DNA of 64,000 nucleotides. Source: Candidatus Rokuibacteriota bacterium (lineage in GTDB: Bacteria > Methylomirabilota > Methylomirabilia > Rokubacteriales > CSP1-6). The stretch is taken from positions 1 through 64,000 of the forward strand of contig QHSI01000127.1 of the NCBI GenBank assembly GCA_003221515.1. Direction: 5' to 3'. Below the pieces are notes generated by a model. That model worked only from the letters and a program-made list of their open reading frames with translations. It made no database searches and was not told where the DNA came from. This document shows, one piece after another, positions 51,072-60,863 of the stretch; position 1 is the stretch's first letter, and each line of letters opens with the position of its first letter. Position numbers and translations under genes: made by a program.

Positions 51072-51740
51072 ATGGGGCTCGGCAAGGCGCGAGGGCGGCG
51101 AGCTAGGGCTGCCCGCGCGTCTCGACGGACTCGCTCGGGTCGTCCCGCGCCGAAGGCTCGTCGGTCGCAAAAGGCTCGTCCTTCCTCGAAGGCTCGTCGC
51201 TCGCAGAAGGCCGGTGGCTCGCGGAAGGCTGGACGCTCCAAGAAGATCGAGCGGTCGCAGAGGGCTGGTAGGTCGAAGACGAGCGCCGGTTCCAGGACGG
51301 TAGTTGCCGCGACGGTTCGGTTGCCGCGGCCAACGGGGGCGGAGCTGAGGCTGCTCAAGCTCGCCCAGGAAGTCGCCGGGCTCGCGCGGAATGCCGGCGG
51401 GACCCACGCGCTCGCTGCGGCCGTGCAGAGGCTCGCCGCCGCGTTCGGGCCCCCGGCATCCTTGCCCGGCGAGGTCTTCCAGGCGTGGGTTCGGAGCCGG
51501 AGCGACAAGAACGCCACGCTCGCGCTCGCCTGGGCGCGGGAGCAGGTGCGTCTGGGGCTCCAGGACGTCGTCGAACGGACGCCCAAGCCCACGCGGCCCC
51601 GGATCGATACCGACGCGGCGACGCTCGCCTGGCTCCTGCTCGCCGCGTGCGAGGCGATCGCTCAGGAGCCGCCGTCGGCCGTGGCCGATCGCGTGCGCGC
51701 GATTCTCGACCTCATTGGCCACGTCCCCGCCACCGGCTGA
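51072..51740 (+). CDS. Protein with basic hexapeptide-repeat tail and helical C-terminal domain
   Basis: 222 residues from ATG at 51072. Residues 1-80 or so are extremely basic, with seven 6-residue repeats (KARRSQ, KARPSS, KARRSQ, KAGGSR, KAGRSK, KIERSQ, RAGRSK), similar in style to histone H1-like bacterial tails. Residues about 90-222 are helical, with LRLLKLAQEVAGLARNAGG and ATLAWLLLAACEAIAQE, and vaguely recall the ligand-binding half of TetR regulators, but no helix-turn-helix is present. It may be a nucleoid- or RNA-binding protein. The same frame is open further upstream without a ribosome binding site. Its end overlaps the convergent DUF4149-like gene by 29 bases. Confidence 0.65.
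   Translation: MGLGKARGRRARAARASRRTRSGRPAPKARRSQKARPSSKARRSQKAGGSRKAGRSKKIERSQRAGRSKTSAGSRTVVAATVRLPRPTGAELRLLKLAQEVAGLARNAGGTHALAAAVQRLAAAFGPPASLPGEVFQAWVRSRSDKNATLALAWAREQVRLGLQDVVERTPKPTRPRIDTDAATLAWLLLAACEAIAQEPPSAVADRVRAILDLIGHVPATG
51153..51278 (+). repeat. Seven in-frame tandem 18-bp repeats
   Basis: Units run 51153-51170, 51171-51188, 51189-51206, 51207-51224, 51225-51242, 51243-51260 and 51261-51278. A common form is AAGGCTCGTCGGTCGCAA. The first three are closest to each other. Copy number could vary between strains by slippage without breaking the reading frame. Confidence 0.85.
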
Positions 51741-52167
51741 CGCCGTCGACCGCGACGAACGCGACGGCGGCGACCAGCGTCACGACGTTGAGCCGGACCG
51801 ACGCGCGGTGCGCCTCGGCGAAGGCGGTGTCGTCACGCGCGCGGCGCGCGTCCTCGGCGCGCGGCACCAACACCACCGACGCCCACAAGAGCGTTGCCAG
51901 CATGGCGCCGCCGAGCGCGGCGCCGATCAACGGACGCAGGCGCCCCTCGGTGCCGGCGATCAGCTGGATCAGCGAGGCGACAAAGGCGATGGCCGTGAGG
52001 ACCAGCCCCCACACGAAGTACCGCGGGAGTACGGCCGCGACGGCCTGGCCGGCGACCGCGCGGTCGATCGCTCGGAAGACCACGGGCGCCACCGCGAACG
52101 AGAAGAACGCCATGATCCCGAGCCACCCGGCGACGCAGACGACGGCGAGCGTCCTGAGGAGATTCAT
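51712..52167 (-). CDS. DUF4149-like four-helix membrane protein
   Basis: 151 residues with four membrane segments: LLRTLAVVCVAGWLGIMAFF, YFVWGLVLTAIAFVASLIQL, LIGAALGGAMLATLLWASVV and VVTLVAAVAFVAVDGV. The opening F-x-V-A-P-V-V-F motif and the conserved Arg after helix one match the DUF4149/TMEM205-like family. Function unknown. ATG at 52167 has AGGAG upstream (CTCCT on the plus strand). It overlaps the end of the convergent basic-repeat gene. Confidence 0.75.
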   Translation of the reverse strand: MNLLRTLAVVCVAGWLGIMAFFSFAVAPVVFRAIDRAVAGQAVAAVLPRYFVWGLVLTAIAFVASLIQLIAGTEGRLRPLIGAALGGAMLATLLWASVVLVPRAEDARRARDDTAFAEAHRASVRLNVVTLVAAVAFVAVDGVSRWRGRGQ

Positions 52168-52268
52168 CGCTCGCCGACAGCATCGGGGATGGTCCGGAGG
52201 GAGTCAAGATGACTCCGCAGGGAGTCACGATTGACGGCCGCGGGCGGCGGGCGCTAGAGTGCGCGAGG

Positions 52269-53006
52269 ATGCGTGCCCGCCCGCTGCTCGCCGCCGCGCT
52301 CGTCCTGATCGCCGCGCCGTCGCTCCGAGCCGAGACGCCTGCCGAGGCGGCGCGCGCGCTCATCGTCCGCTACCACCAGGACGCCACCACGATCGACCGC
52401 GCGCGCACCCTGCTCGAAGGGGCGCTCGAGAAAGAGCGTCAGGTCGACACGATGATCGCGCTGTCGTACGTGAATTTCCTGGTGGGCGACGTTCGCGCGA
52501 CCACGTCCGACGAGAAGCTGGCGGCCTACGATCGCGGGCGTGAGATCGGCAAGCGCGCGGTCGAGCTGGCCCCGAAGAGTCACGACGCCCATCTCTGGTT
52601 CGCGATCAACACGGCCCGGTGGGGCCAGACGAAGGGCATTCTCCGATCGCTCTTCCTGGTGCCGACGGTGAAAGAGGAGATCGCGACCCTGCTCGACCTG
52701 AATCCACAATCGCTGCGGGCCCACATCCTCGCCGGCAACGTCTTCCTGGAACTGCCGGGCTTCGTGGGCGGCGACCGCGCCAAGGCCGAGGAGCACTTCA
52801 AGAAGGCGCTCGAGGTCGACCCACACTTCACCGCGGCCCGCGTGGATCTCGCCCGTCTTTACATCGCGAGCGGCCGGCACGCCGACGCGCGGCGGGAGCT
52901 CCAGCGAGTGATCAACGAGACCGCCCCGACGTTCGTGGCCGACTGCACCGTGAAGGACATCCCACGCGCCAAAGAGCTGCTCGCGTCCATCAAAGACAAG
53001 AGCTAG
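52269..53006 (+). CDS. Exported tetratricopeptide-repeat protein
   Basis: 245 residues. The signal peptide is MRARPLLAAALVLIAAPSLR, cleaved near AET. The mature part is helical with TPR-like units, clearest in RAHILAGNVFLELPGFVGGD through HFKKALEVDPHFTAARVDLA. It ends with KELLASIKDKS. Periplasmic scaffolding is likely. The ATG at 52269 has only GAGG immediately before it. The next gene, nth, follows after 11 bases, so they may be co-transcribed. Confidence 0.75.
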   Translation: MRARPLLAAALVLIAAPSLRAETPAEAARALIVRYHQDATTIDRARTLLEGALEKERQVDTMIALSYVNFLVGDVRATTSDEKLAAYDRGREIGKRAVELAPKSHDAHLWFAINTARWGQTKGILRSLFLVPTVKEEIATLLDLNPQSLRAHILAGNVFLELPGFVGGDRAKAEEHFKKALEVDPHFTAARVDLARLYIASGRHADARRELQRVINETAPTFVADCTVKDIPRAKELLASIKDKS

Positions 53007-53017
53007 CGATCGGCGCC

Positions 53018-53650
53018 GTGATCCGCCGCCTCCGGCGGAGCGCGCCGCGCTGGAACCCGACGGCGCTCGCGATCGTCGCCGACCGCGCTCGCGATCCGTT
53101 TCGCGTCCTGATCGCCTGCATCCTCTCGCTCCGCACCCAGGACACGACGACCGGTCCGGCGTCCGACCGGCTGTTCGCGGTGGCGGCCACGCCCGAGACC
53201 ATGCTGAAGTTGCCGGCTCCGCGCATCGCGCGCCTCATCTACCCCGTCGGCTTCTATCGCACGAAGGCGACCGTCATCCTCGGGATCTGCCGCGACCTGC
53301 TGGAGCGCTTCGGCGGGCGGGTGCCCGACACGATCGACGAGCTGCTCACGCTGAACGGCGTCGGCCGCAAGACCGCCAACCTGGTCGTGACCATGGGCTA
53401 CAACAAGCCCGGCATCTGCGTGGACACGCATGTGCATCGCATCTCGAACCGGCTGGGCTACGTGAAGACGCGGAACCCCGAGGAGACCGAGATGGCGTTG
53501 CGGGCGAAGCTACCGCGCCGCTACTGGATCGGCTACAACGACCTGCTCGTCTCCTTCGGCCAGAACATCTGCGCGCCGATCTCGCCTCGCTGCTCGGTCT
53601 GCCCGGTGACCACGCTCTGCCGGAAGGTGGGGGTGACGACGAGGCGTTAG
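53018..53650 (+). CDS. nth: Endonuclease III
   Basis: 210 residues. It has the helix-hairpin-helix LNGVGRKTANLVV with the catalytic Lys, the catalytic Asp in CVDTHVHRISN, and the [4Fe-4S] ligands C-x6-C-x2-C-x5-C in CAPISPRCSVCPVTTLC. It is a glycosylase/AP lyase removing oxidised pyrimidines. The N-terminus is short relative to E. coli and begins at GTG 53018. With endonuclease IV at 59951-60841 the window covers two base-excision functions. Confidence 0.95.
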   Translation: MIRRLRRSAPRWNPTALAIVADRARDPFRVLIACILSLRTQDTTTGPASDRLFAVAATPETMLKLPAPRIARLIYPVGFYRTKATVILGICRDLLERFGGRVPDTIDELLTLNGVGRKTANLVVTMGYNKPGICVDTHVHRISNRLGYVKTRNPEETEMALRAKLPRRYWIGYNDLLVSFGQNICAPISPRCSVCPVTTLCRKVGVTTRR

Positions 53651-53660
53651 CGCCGGCGCG

Positions 53661-54320
53661 CTATCGGGCCGCTCGCAGCGCCGCCAGCGGCGCGGTCCAG
53701 CCGACGATCCCGCCCTGGGCGCGGATCATCTCGAGCGTGGCCCGCTTGAACTCGGGGAAGTAGCTCTCGGTCGCGTCCTCGATCAGGAGGCACTCGTAGC
53801 CGCGGTCGTTCGCCTCGCGCATCGTCGTCTGCACGCACACCTCGGTGGTCACCCCGGCCAGCACTAGGTGCGTGACGCCGGCGTCGCGGAGCATCCCTTC
53901 GAGCGGCGTGGCCCAGAAGGCTCCCTTGCCCGGCTTCACGATGACCGGCTCCTCTGGCTCGGGCCGGAGCTCCGGCACGATGTCGTTACCCGGCTCGCCA
54001 TCGACCAGGATCCGGCCCATCGGGCCCGCGTCCCCGATTCGGGCCTTCGGCGCGCCCCGTCGCCGCTTCGCCGGCGGGCAGTCGGTCAGGTCCGGCCGAT
54101 GCCCCTCGCGCGTGTGGAGGACGCGGATCCCGCGGCTCCGGCACCAGGCGATCAGCTCGCGCACGGTGGGCACGATCGCGGCGAGGCGGCTCACGTCGTT
54201 GCCGAGCGCCTCGCCGAAGCCGCCGGGCTCGATGAAGTCGCGCTGCATATCGATCACGACGAGCGCCGTGGTGGCCGGATCGAACGAGTATGCGGACGGC
54301 GCGGCGGCGACTACCAGCAT
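53661..54320 (-). CDS. Isochorismatase-family cysteine hydrolase (amidohydrolase)
   Basis: 219 residues. The catalytic triad is visible: Asp in [12 protein letters not shown], Lys in [11 protein letters not shown] and Cys in [17 protein letters not shown]. The sequence context [15 protein letters not shown] is shared with the second hydrolase of the cluster and with biuret/ureidoacrylate-type amidohydrolases rather than with isochorismatases. It probably cleaves a small C-N bond substrate, such as a ureide or carbamoyl compound. ATG at 54320 lies 10 bases after the ABC ATPase gene, placing it last in the importer operon. Confidence 0.88.
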   Translation of the reverse strand: MLVVAAAPSAYSFDPATTALVVIDMQRDFIEPGGFGEALGNDVSRLAAIVPTVRELIAWCRSRGIRVLHTREGHRPDLTDCPPAKRRRGAPKARIGDAGPMGRILVDGEPGNDIVPELRPEPEEPVIVKPGKGAFWATPLEGMLRDAGVTHLVLAGVTTEVCVQTTMREANDRGYECLLIEDATESYFPEFKRATLEMIRAQGGIVGWTAPLAALRAAR

Positions 54321-54330
54321 GCCCGGCCGT

Positions 54331-55898
<1,568 letters not shown>

Positions 55899-55902
<4 letters not shown>

Positions 55903-56606
55903 GCGCGGCCCGCGAGCGCGTCGACGACGGCCGTGGACCGCGCGACCGCGCCGAACACGCCGCCCTGCATCGTGACCATCTTGATCGCCGCCAGGTGGTT
56001 GCCGTGGTCGGTGGCGCCGGCGCAGTCCTCGAGCAGCAGACACTCGAAGCCGCGATCGTTGGCCTCCCGCATCGTCGTGTGCACGCACACGTCGGTCGTG
56101 ATGCCCGTGAGCACGAGGTTGCGGATGCCGCGGGTCCGCAAGATCAGCTCGAGATCGGTGGCGCAGAACGAGCCTTTTCCAGGCTTGTCGATCACTGTCT
56201 CACCCGGCCCCGGGGCGAGGTCCGGAATGATCTCCCAGCCCGGCTCGCCGCGGACGAGGATGCGCCCGCGAGGCCCGGGGTCGCCGATACCGGCTCCGAT
56301 ACGGCGCGAGCGCCAGCGCTTGTTCGCCGGCAGGTCGGAGAGATCGGGCCGGTGCCCCTCGCGCGTGTGGATCACGTGGAAGCCTCCGGCCCGCATGACC
56401 CGCAGCACGGCCTGGATCGGCGCGATCGGCGCGCGGGTGAGCGACAGATCGTAGCCCATCGTGTCGACGTACCCGCCGACGCCGCAGAAATCGGTCTGCA
56501 TATCGATGACCATCAGCGCCGTGTTCTCCGGCCGGAGGTCGCCGTCATAAGGCCAGGGGTACGGATCGGCCTTCACGAAGCGCGTCGCCGTCGTCGCCGG
56601 TGCCAT
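55899..56606 (-). CDS. biuH: Biuret amidohydrolase-like cysteine hydrolase
   Basis: 235 residues. The N-terminal [18 protein letters not shown], then [57 protein letters not shown] and [20 protein letters not shown] follow, as I recall it, the biuret hydrolase of Rhizobium leguminosarum almost motif for motif, with Asp/Lys/Cys catalytic residues. Biuret is an intermediate of s-triazine (cyanuric acid) breakdown and yields allophanate. It sits inside an ABC importer operon, between permease and ATPase genes. ATG at 56606 has GAGGAG 9 bases upstream, preceded by a dispersed-repeat copy. Assignment by recalled similarity, not by search. Confidence 0.8.
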
Positions 56607-56622
56607 GCGTTCCACTCCTCTA

Positions 56623-56684
56623 TTCGTCGCCGCGCCTCGGTCCCGCGGAGCCCCAGCCCCGCGACGGCCTGCGGCGCGCACGTC
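56623..56684 (-). repeat. Dispersed GC-rich repeat, copy D (62 bp, diverged)
   Basis: On the minus strand it reads GTGCGCGCCGCAGGCCGTCG, then CGGGGCTGGGGCTCCGCGGG and CGAGGCGCGGCGACGAA, aligning along its length with copies A-C but with several substitutions in the second half. It ends 17 bases before the start of the biuret-hydrolase-like gene and has that gene's orientation. Confidence 0.75.
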
Positions 56685-56699
56685 TCGTCGCCGCGCACG

Positions 56700-57620
56700 T
56701 CAGCGATTGATGCTCAGCTCGCCCGGCGCCCCGGCGAGCGTGCGCCGGGGGGAGCACGTGGCGATCATGATCCCCAGCGTCACCACGTAAGGCGCGGCGT
56801 TGAACAGATAGTACCCGGAGGTGATCCCGACCGACTGCAGCGCCGGCCCGACCGCGCCCGCTCCGCCGAACAGGAGCGCCGCGTAGAAGCAACGCATCGG
56901 CTTCCAGCGCGCGAAGATCACCAGCGCCACCGCCATCAACCCCTGCCCGCTCGAGAGCCCCTCGCTCCAGCTCCCTGGATAGTAGAGCGACAGGAACGAT
57001 CCGCCGATCCCGGCCAGGAAGCCGCCGACGCCGGTGCAGAGCGTCCGCACGCGCGGCACCGCGTAGCCCATCGCACGCGCGGCGTCCGAGCTGTCGCCCA
57101 CCGTCCGCACGATCAGCCCCCAGCGAGTGTTTCGGAACGCCCAGCCGAGTGAGACCGCGAGCCCGATCCCGATGAGAAAGAGCGGGTTCACCTCGAGCGC
57201 GGCCTGAACCTGGGGCGATCCGCTCCAGCCGCCGAGCGACATCGCGGGCAACGTCGGCGCCTTGGGTTGCACGTAGGGCTTGCCCAGGAAGAACGCGAGG
57301 CCGGTGCCGAAGAGCATCAGCCCGATGCCGACGGCGATGTCGTTCACGCGCGGCAGGTTACAGACCAGCCCGTGGAGCAGACCGAGCACGAGCCCGGCGA
57401 CACCGGCGCCGAGCACGCCGAGCCAGGGGCTGCCGGTGATGTAGGACAACGCATAGCCGCTCATGGCGCCCATCACGAGGATGCCTTCGAGGCCGAGGTT
57501 GATCCGCCCGCTCTTCTCGGTGATGCACTCGCCCAGGCTCACGAACAGAAACGGCGTGCTCACGCGGACGGCGCCGCCCAGCACGGCGATCGGCACACCC
57601 CACCAGCCGAGCTCGGTCAC
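56700..57620 (-). CDS. ABC transporter permease 2, BMP/nucleoside type
   Basis: 306 residues, about eight to nine membrane segments. The early motif TPFLFVSLGECITEKSGRIN, then LGLEGILVMGAMSGYAL, is diagnostic of the second permease (YufQ-like) in BMP-family importers; NLPRVNDIAVGIGLMLFGTG follows. The start is GTG at 57620, two bases after the stop of permease 1. It ends before the dispersed repeat upstream of the hydrolase gene. The ligand is set by the binding protein. Confidence 0.92.
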   Translation of the reverse strand: MTELGWWGVPIAVLGGAVRVSTPFLFVSLGECITEKSGRINLGLEGILVMGAMSGYALSYITGSPWLGVLGAGVAGLVLGLLHGLVCNLPRVNDIAVGIGLMLFGTGLAFFLGKPYVQPKAPTLPAMSLGGWSGSPQVQAALEVNPLFLIGIGLAVSLGWAFRNTRWGLIVRTVGDSSDAARAMGYAVPRVRTLCTGVGGFLAGIGGSFLSLYYPGSWSEGLSSGQGLMAVALVIFARWKPMRCFYAALLFGGAGAVGPALQSVGITSGYYLFNAAPYVVTLGIMIATCSPRRTLAGAPGELSINR

Positions 57621-57622
57621 GT

Positions 57623-58684
57623 TCAAGCCCTCTCGGGCCGAAAGATCTTCAGCCGGCCGTACACGGTCTCGCTGGCCAGGATCAGCATGAAGGCGATGCC
57701 CTGCAGGACCAGCACGGTCGCGTCGGGCAGATCGAGCCGCCGCTGCAGCATGCCGCCGCTCGCCGAGATCCCGCCGACCAGCACGGCGACCGGCACGATC
57801 GCCAGCGGGTTCTGGCGGGCGATGAACGCCACGAGGATCCCGGCGTATCCGTAACCGGCGATCAGCGAGGCGTTGGCGCTGCCGTGGACGGCCGCTACCT
57901 CGACCATACCGGCCAGACCCGCCGCCGCGCCGCCGAGGGCGCACGCGGCGAGCGCAATGGCGCCGACCGGGAGGCCGGCCAGCCGCGCCGCCCGGGCATT
58001 GCCGCCCACGATGCGCAGAGCGAACCCGTACGTCGTGTGCTTGACCAGCACGTACGTCACGAGACAGAAGACCAGGCCGAACCCGAGGCCCCAGTGCACG
58101 TCGAGCCCGGGGAGCGATCCCACCATGTTCGCGTCGCCGATGGGCGTGGTCGACGGCTTGTTGAGGCTCGCCGGATCCCGCAGCGGCCCCTCGACGAAGT
58201 GATTGAACACGGCGATCGCGATATACCCCAAGAGAAGGCTCGAGATCGTCTCGTTCACGCCGCGGTACTGGCGCAACGCTCCGGCCAGCGCGATCCACGC
58301 GGCGCCAGCCAGCATGCCGGCGAGCGCCATCGCGAGCTTGACGCCGAGCGGTGGCACTCCGACCAGGAGATGTCCGACCACGGCGGCCGCCAGGCCCCCG
58401 AGCACGAGGGCCCCTTCCCCGCCGATCACCATCAGCCCGGCCTGGGCTGGCAACGCCACACAGAGCGCCGTGAGGATCAGCGGTGCGGCGCGCGCCAGCG
58501 TGTTCTGCCACGAGAACGCGCTGGCGAACGCCCCGCGATAGATGAGCTCGTAGACTTCGAGCGGATTCCGGCCGAGCCCGGCCATGGCGATCCCGAAGAC
58601 GACCATCGCGGCAGCCAGCGCGCCGACCGGAATCGCGAGCGCTTCGGCGGATTGGCGGAGGCGACCGGACGGTCCAGACGCCAT
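57623..58684 (-). CDS. ABC transporter permease 1, BMP/nucleoside type
   Basis: 353 residues, about nine membrane segments. Typical YufP-like motifs: TALCVALPAQAGLMVIGGEG, YRGVNETISSLLLGYIAIA, YGFALRIVGGNARAARLAGL and YGYAGILVAFIARQNPLAIV. It precedes permease 2 and follows the binding protein gene by 9 bases, in the order SBP-permease-permease-hydrolase-ATPase-hydrolase. Confidence 0.92.
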   Translation of the reverse strand: MASGPSGRLRQSAEALAIPVGALAAAMVVFGIAMAGLGRNPLEVYELIYRGAFASAFSWQNTLARAAPLILTALCVALPAQAGLMVIGGEGALVLGGLAAAVVGHLLVGVPPLGVKLAMALAGMLAGAAWIALAGALRQYRGVNETISSLLLGYIAIAVFNHFVEGPLRDPASLNKPSTTPIGDANMVGSLPGLDVHWGLGFGLVFCLVTYVLVKHTTYGFALRIVGGNARAARLAGLPVGAIALAACALGGAAAGLAGMVEVAAVHGSANASLIAGYGYAGILVAFIARQNPLAIVPVAVLVGGISASGGMLQRRLDLPDATVLVLQGIAFMLILASETVYGRLKIFRPERA

Positions 58685-58693
58685 GACGTCGCG

Positions 58694-59812
58694 TCAGACC
58701 TTGCCGATCACGCCCTCGGTGAGATAGTTCATCTGCTCTAGCACTGGCTCGGTCTGCTTCAACGCGGTCCCGCCGGCGATGACCGTCTTTCCGGTGTTGT
58801 CCTTCAGCGGGCCCTTGAAGATGACGTAGTCGCCCTTCAGCATCTGCGCCTTGACGGTGTCGGCGTTCTTGCGTCCGCCCTCGGCCACCGCCTTGCCGTA
58901 GGCGGACGTCCGCACGAACCCTTCCTTCAAGCCGCCGCGCATGAAGTTGACCATCGGCTTGCCGGCCATGGCGTCCTGGATGTGGGTCGTGTACGGCGTG
59001 ACCCAGTTCCACTCGGCGCCGGTCAGGTACCCCTTCGGGGCCAGCGCGCTCTGGTTGGCGTGATAGCCGCACACGCGGATGCCGCGACGCTCCGCGGTCT
59101 CGACGACGACCTTCGGGCTGTCGACGTGACACGTGAGGACGTCGACGCCCTGGTCGACGAGGCTGTTGGCCGCCTCGGCCTCCTTCACCGGCAGGGCCCA
59201 GTCGCCCGTGATGACGAGCAGCGTCGTGATCTTCGGATCGACGCTGCGCGCGCCGAGTGTGAACGCGTTGATGTTGCGCAGCACCTGGGGGATCGGCTTG
59301 GCGGCGATGAAGCCGAGCTTCTTGCTCTTGCTGGCGTGCCCGGCCACGATGCCGCTGAGGTACAGGCACTCGTCGATGTAGCCGAAGTAGCTGCCGGTGT
59401 TCTTCGGGTGCTTGCCGTCGGTCCAGAGCCCGCCGCAGTGGGCGAACCTCACCCTCGGATACTTCTCCGCCATCTTCAGCATGTGCGGATCGAAGTAGCC
59501 GAACGACGTCGGAAAGAGGAGCGTCGCGCCGTCCTGCTCGATCATCGAGCCCATGGTCTTCTGGACGTCCGTGGTCTCGGGCACCTTCTCCTGCTCGACG
59601 ACGGACACCCCCGGCATCTTCTTCATGGCCGCCGCCGCCTGAGCCTGCGCCTGGTTGTAGCCGTAGTCGTCGCGCGGGCCGACGTAGATCACGCCCACGA
59701 CGAGCTTGTCCGCCGCGTGGGCCGAGCGCGCGCCGTATGGCGCCAGCGCGCCGAGGGCGCCGGCCACGCCGAGTCGCTTCAGCACTTCACGACGGCCGAT
59801 GAGGTCGATCAT
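58694..59812 (-). CDS. BMP-family ABC transporter substrate-binding protein, probable Tat export
   Basis: 372 residues. A twin-arginine leader (GRREVLKRLGVAGALGALAP, cleavage after AHA) takes the place of the usual lipoprotein signal, so it is likely a folded, soluble periplasmic receptor. The mature protein shows DKLVVGVIYVGPRDDYGYNQ, typical of the Bmp/PnrA/Med fold (basic membrane protein), with GTGSYFGYIDECLYLSG-like and SKKLGFIAAKPIPQVLRNIN regions. Known members bind purine nucleosides; other relatives may bind ureides or riboflavin. The two amidohydrolases in the operon suggest a nitrogen-rich ligand here. ATG at 59812 has AGGAG upstream. Confidence 0.9.
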   Translation of the reverse strand: MIDLIGRREVLKRLGVAGALGALAPYGARSAHAADKLVVGVIYVGPRDDYGYNQAQAQAAAAMKKMPGVSVVEQEKVPETTDVQKTMGSMIEQDGATLLFPTSFGYFDPHMLKMAEKYPRVRFAHCGGLWTDGKHPKNTGSYFGYIDECLYLSGIVAGHASKSKKLGFIAAKPIPQVLRNINAFTLGARSVDPKITTLLVITGDWALPVKEAEAANSLVDQGVDVLTCHVDSPKVVVETAERRGIRVCGYHANQSALAPKGYLTGAEWNWVTPYTTHIQDAMAGKPMVNFMRGGLKEGFVRTSAYGKAVAEGGRKNADTVKAQMLKGDYVIFKGPLKDNTGKTVIAGGTALKQTEPVLEQMNYLTEGVIGKV

Positions 59813-59950
59813 GATCCGCTCCTTTCGACGGTTGCCGGGCGCACGCCCAGCGTCCCAATGGCCCCTAAGCCTCGATTTCTACGAGACGACGCGCGGCGAG
59901 CGTACGGCCGCCGGGCTCGGAGTGCCTCGGGCGCGTGCACGACTGCTCAT

Positions 59951-60841
59951 TCAGCGAGCAGCTCTCGCCGGCCGCCGCAGCTTCCGGAGCGTCGCGAGGT
60001 TCCGGAGATCCGCGGTGGGCTCGGGCTCCTTCGGCGTCTCCAGCACCTTCGGCACGCGCGTGAAGCGACGGTCGTTCATCAGGCTCCGGAACGCACGAAG
60101 CCCGAGGAAGCCACGGCCGATGTGCTCGTGGCGGTCGAGTCCCGAGCCGAGCCGCGCGCGCGCGTCGTTCAGGTGGAAGGCCAGGACCCGCCTCCGCCCC
60201 ACCGTCGTCTCGCATTCGGTCATCGCCCGGCGGTATCCGGTCTCGGTGCGCAGATCGTAGCCGGCGGCGAAGAGATGACACGTGTCCACGCACACGCCGA
60301 GACGCTCGGGCCGGGCCGCGCGATCAATGAGGGTCGCCAGCTCGCCGAACGTCCGGCCGAGACTGTTGCCGCCGCCCGCGGTGTTCTCGAGCGCGACCTT
60401 CACCCGATAGCCGGCCGTGCGACCCAGCGTCTCGTCGAGCGCGGCGGTCACCCGGCGCAGCCCGACCTCGAGCCCGGCGCCCATGTGCGAGCCGGGATGG
60501 ATGACCACGCACGAGAGCTCCAGGGCCTCGGCGCGCTCCAGCTCATCGGTGAACGCCGAGACCGACTGAGCCCACGCGGCCGGGTCGGGGCTCGCGAGGT
60601 TGAGCAGATAGCTCGAGTGGGCGAAGCAGTGGCGGATGCCGGTGCGGCGCCGGGTCGCGCGGAACATTTGGACGTCCTCGGCGCCGAGTGCGTTCGCCGC
60701 CCACTGGCGCTGGTTCTTCAAGAAGATCTGCACGGCGCCGCAGCCGACCGCGCGGCCCCGCTCGAGGGCCAGATGCAGGCCGCCCGCGATGGACATGTGG
60801 GCGCCGATCTCGTCCCTCCGCGTCAACATAGCGGCCACCAT
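59951..60841 (-). CDS. nfo: Endonuclease IV (AP endonuclease, Xyl-isomerase-like TIM barrel)
   Basis: 296 residues from ATG 60841; ATG 60829 (MLTRRDEIGAHMS) is the alternative. Motifs: IGAHMSIAGGLHLAL, VQIFLKNQRQW, HPGSHMGAG, VALENTAGGGNSLG, GVCVDTCHLFAAGYD, FHLNDAR and HEHIGRGFLG, which together provide the three-zinc site. It cleaves DNA at abasic sites. Only 22 bases separate its start from the divergent di-iron protein gene, so promoters must overlap coding sequence. Confidence 0.95.
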   Translation of the reverse strand: MVAAMLTRRDEIGAHMSIAGGLHLALERGRAVGCGAVQIFLKNQRQWAANALGAEDVQMFRATRRRTGIRHCFAHSSYLLNLASPDPAAWAQSVSAFTDELERAEALELSCVVIHPGSHMGAGLEVGLRRVTAALDETLGRTAGYRVKVALENTAGGGNSLGRTFGELATLIDRAARPERLGVCVDTCHLFAAGYDLRTETGYRRAMTECETTVGRRRVLAFHLNDARARLGSGLDRHEHIGRGFLGLRAFRSLMNDRRFTRVPKVLETPKEPEPTADLRNLATLRKLRRPARAAR

Positions 60842-60863
60842 ACCACTTTGCTATTGTGTCGTT

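Noticed and set aside
51153-51278. 18-bp tandem repeats as a possible CRISPR-like array
   Set aside because: Repeats are contiguous without spacers and lie in frame in a coding sequence.
56700-59369. A single 889-codon open frame across the BMP importer genes
   Set aside because: Only its last part (permease 2) is real; the rest is an antiphase reading of permease 1 and the binding protein, whose own frames show clear family motifs.
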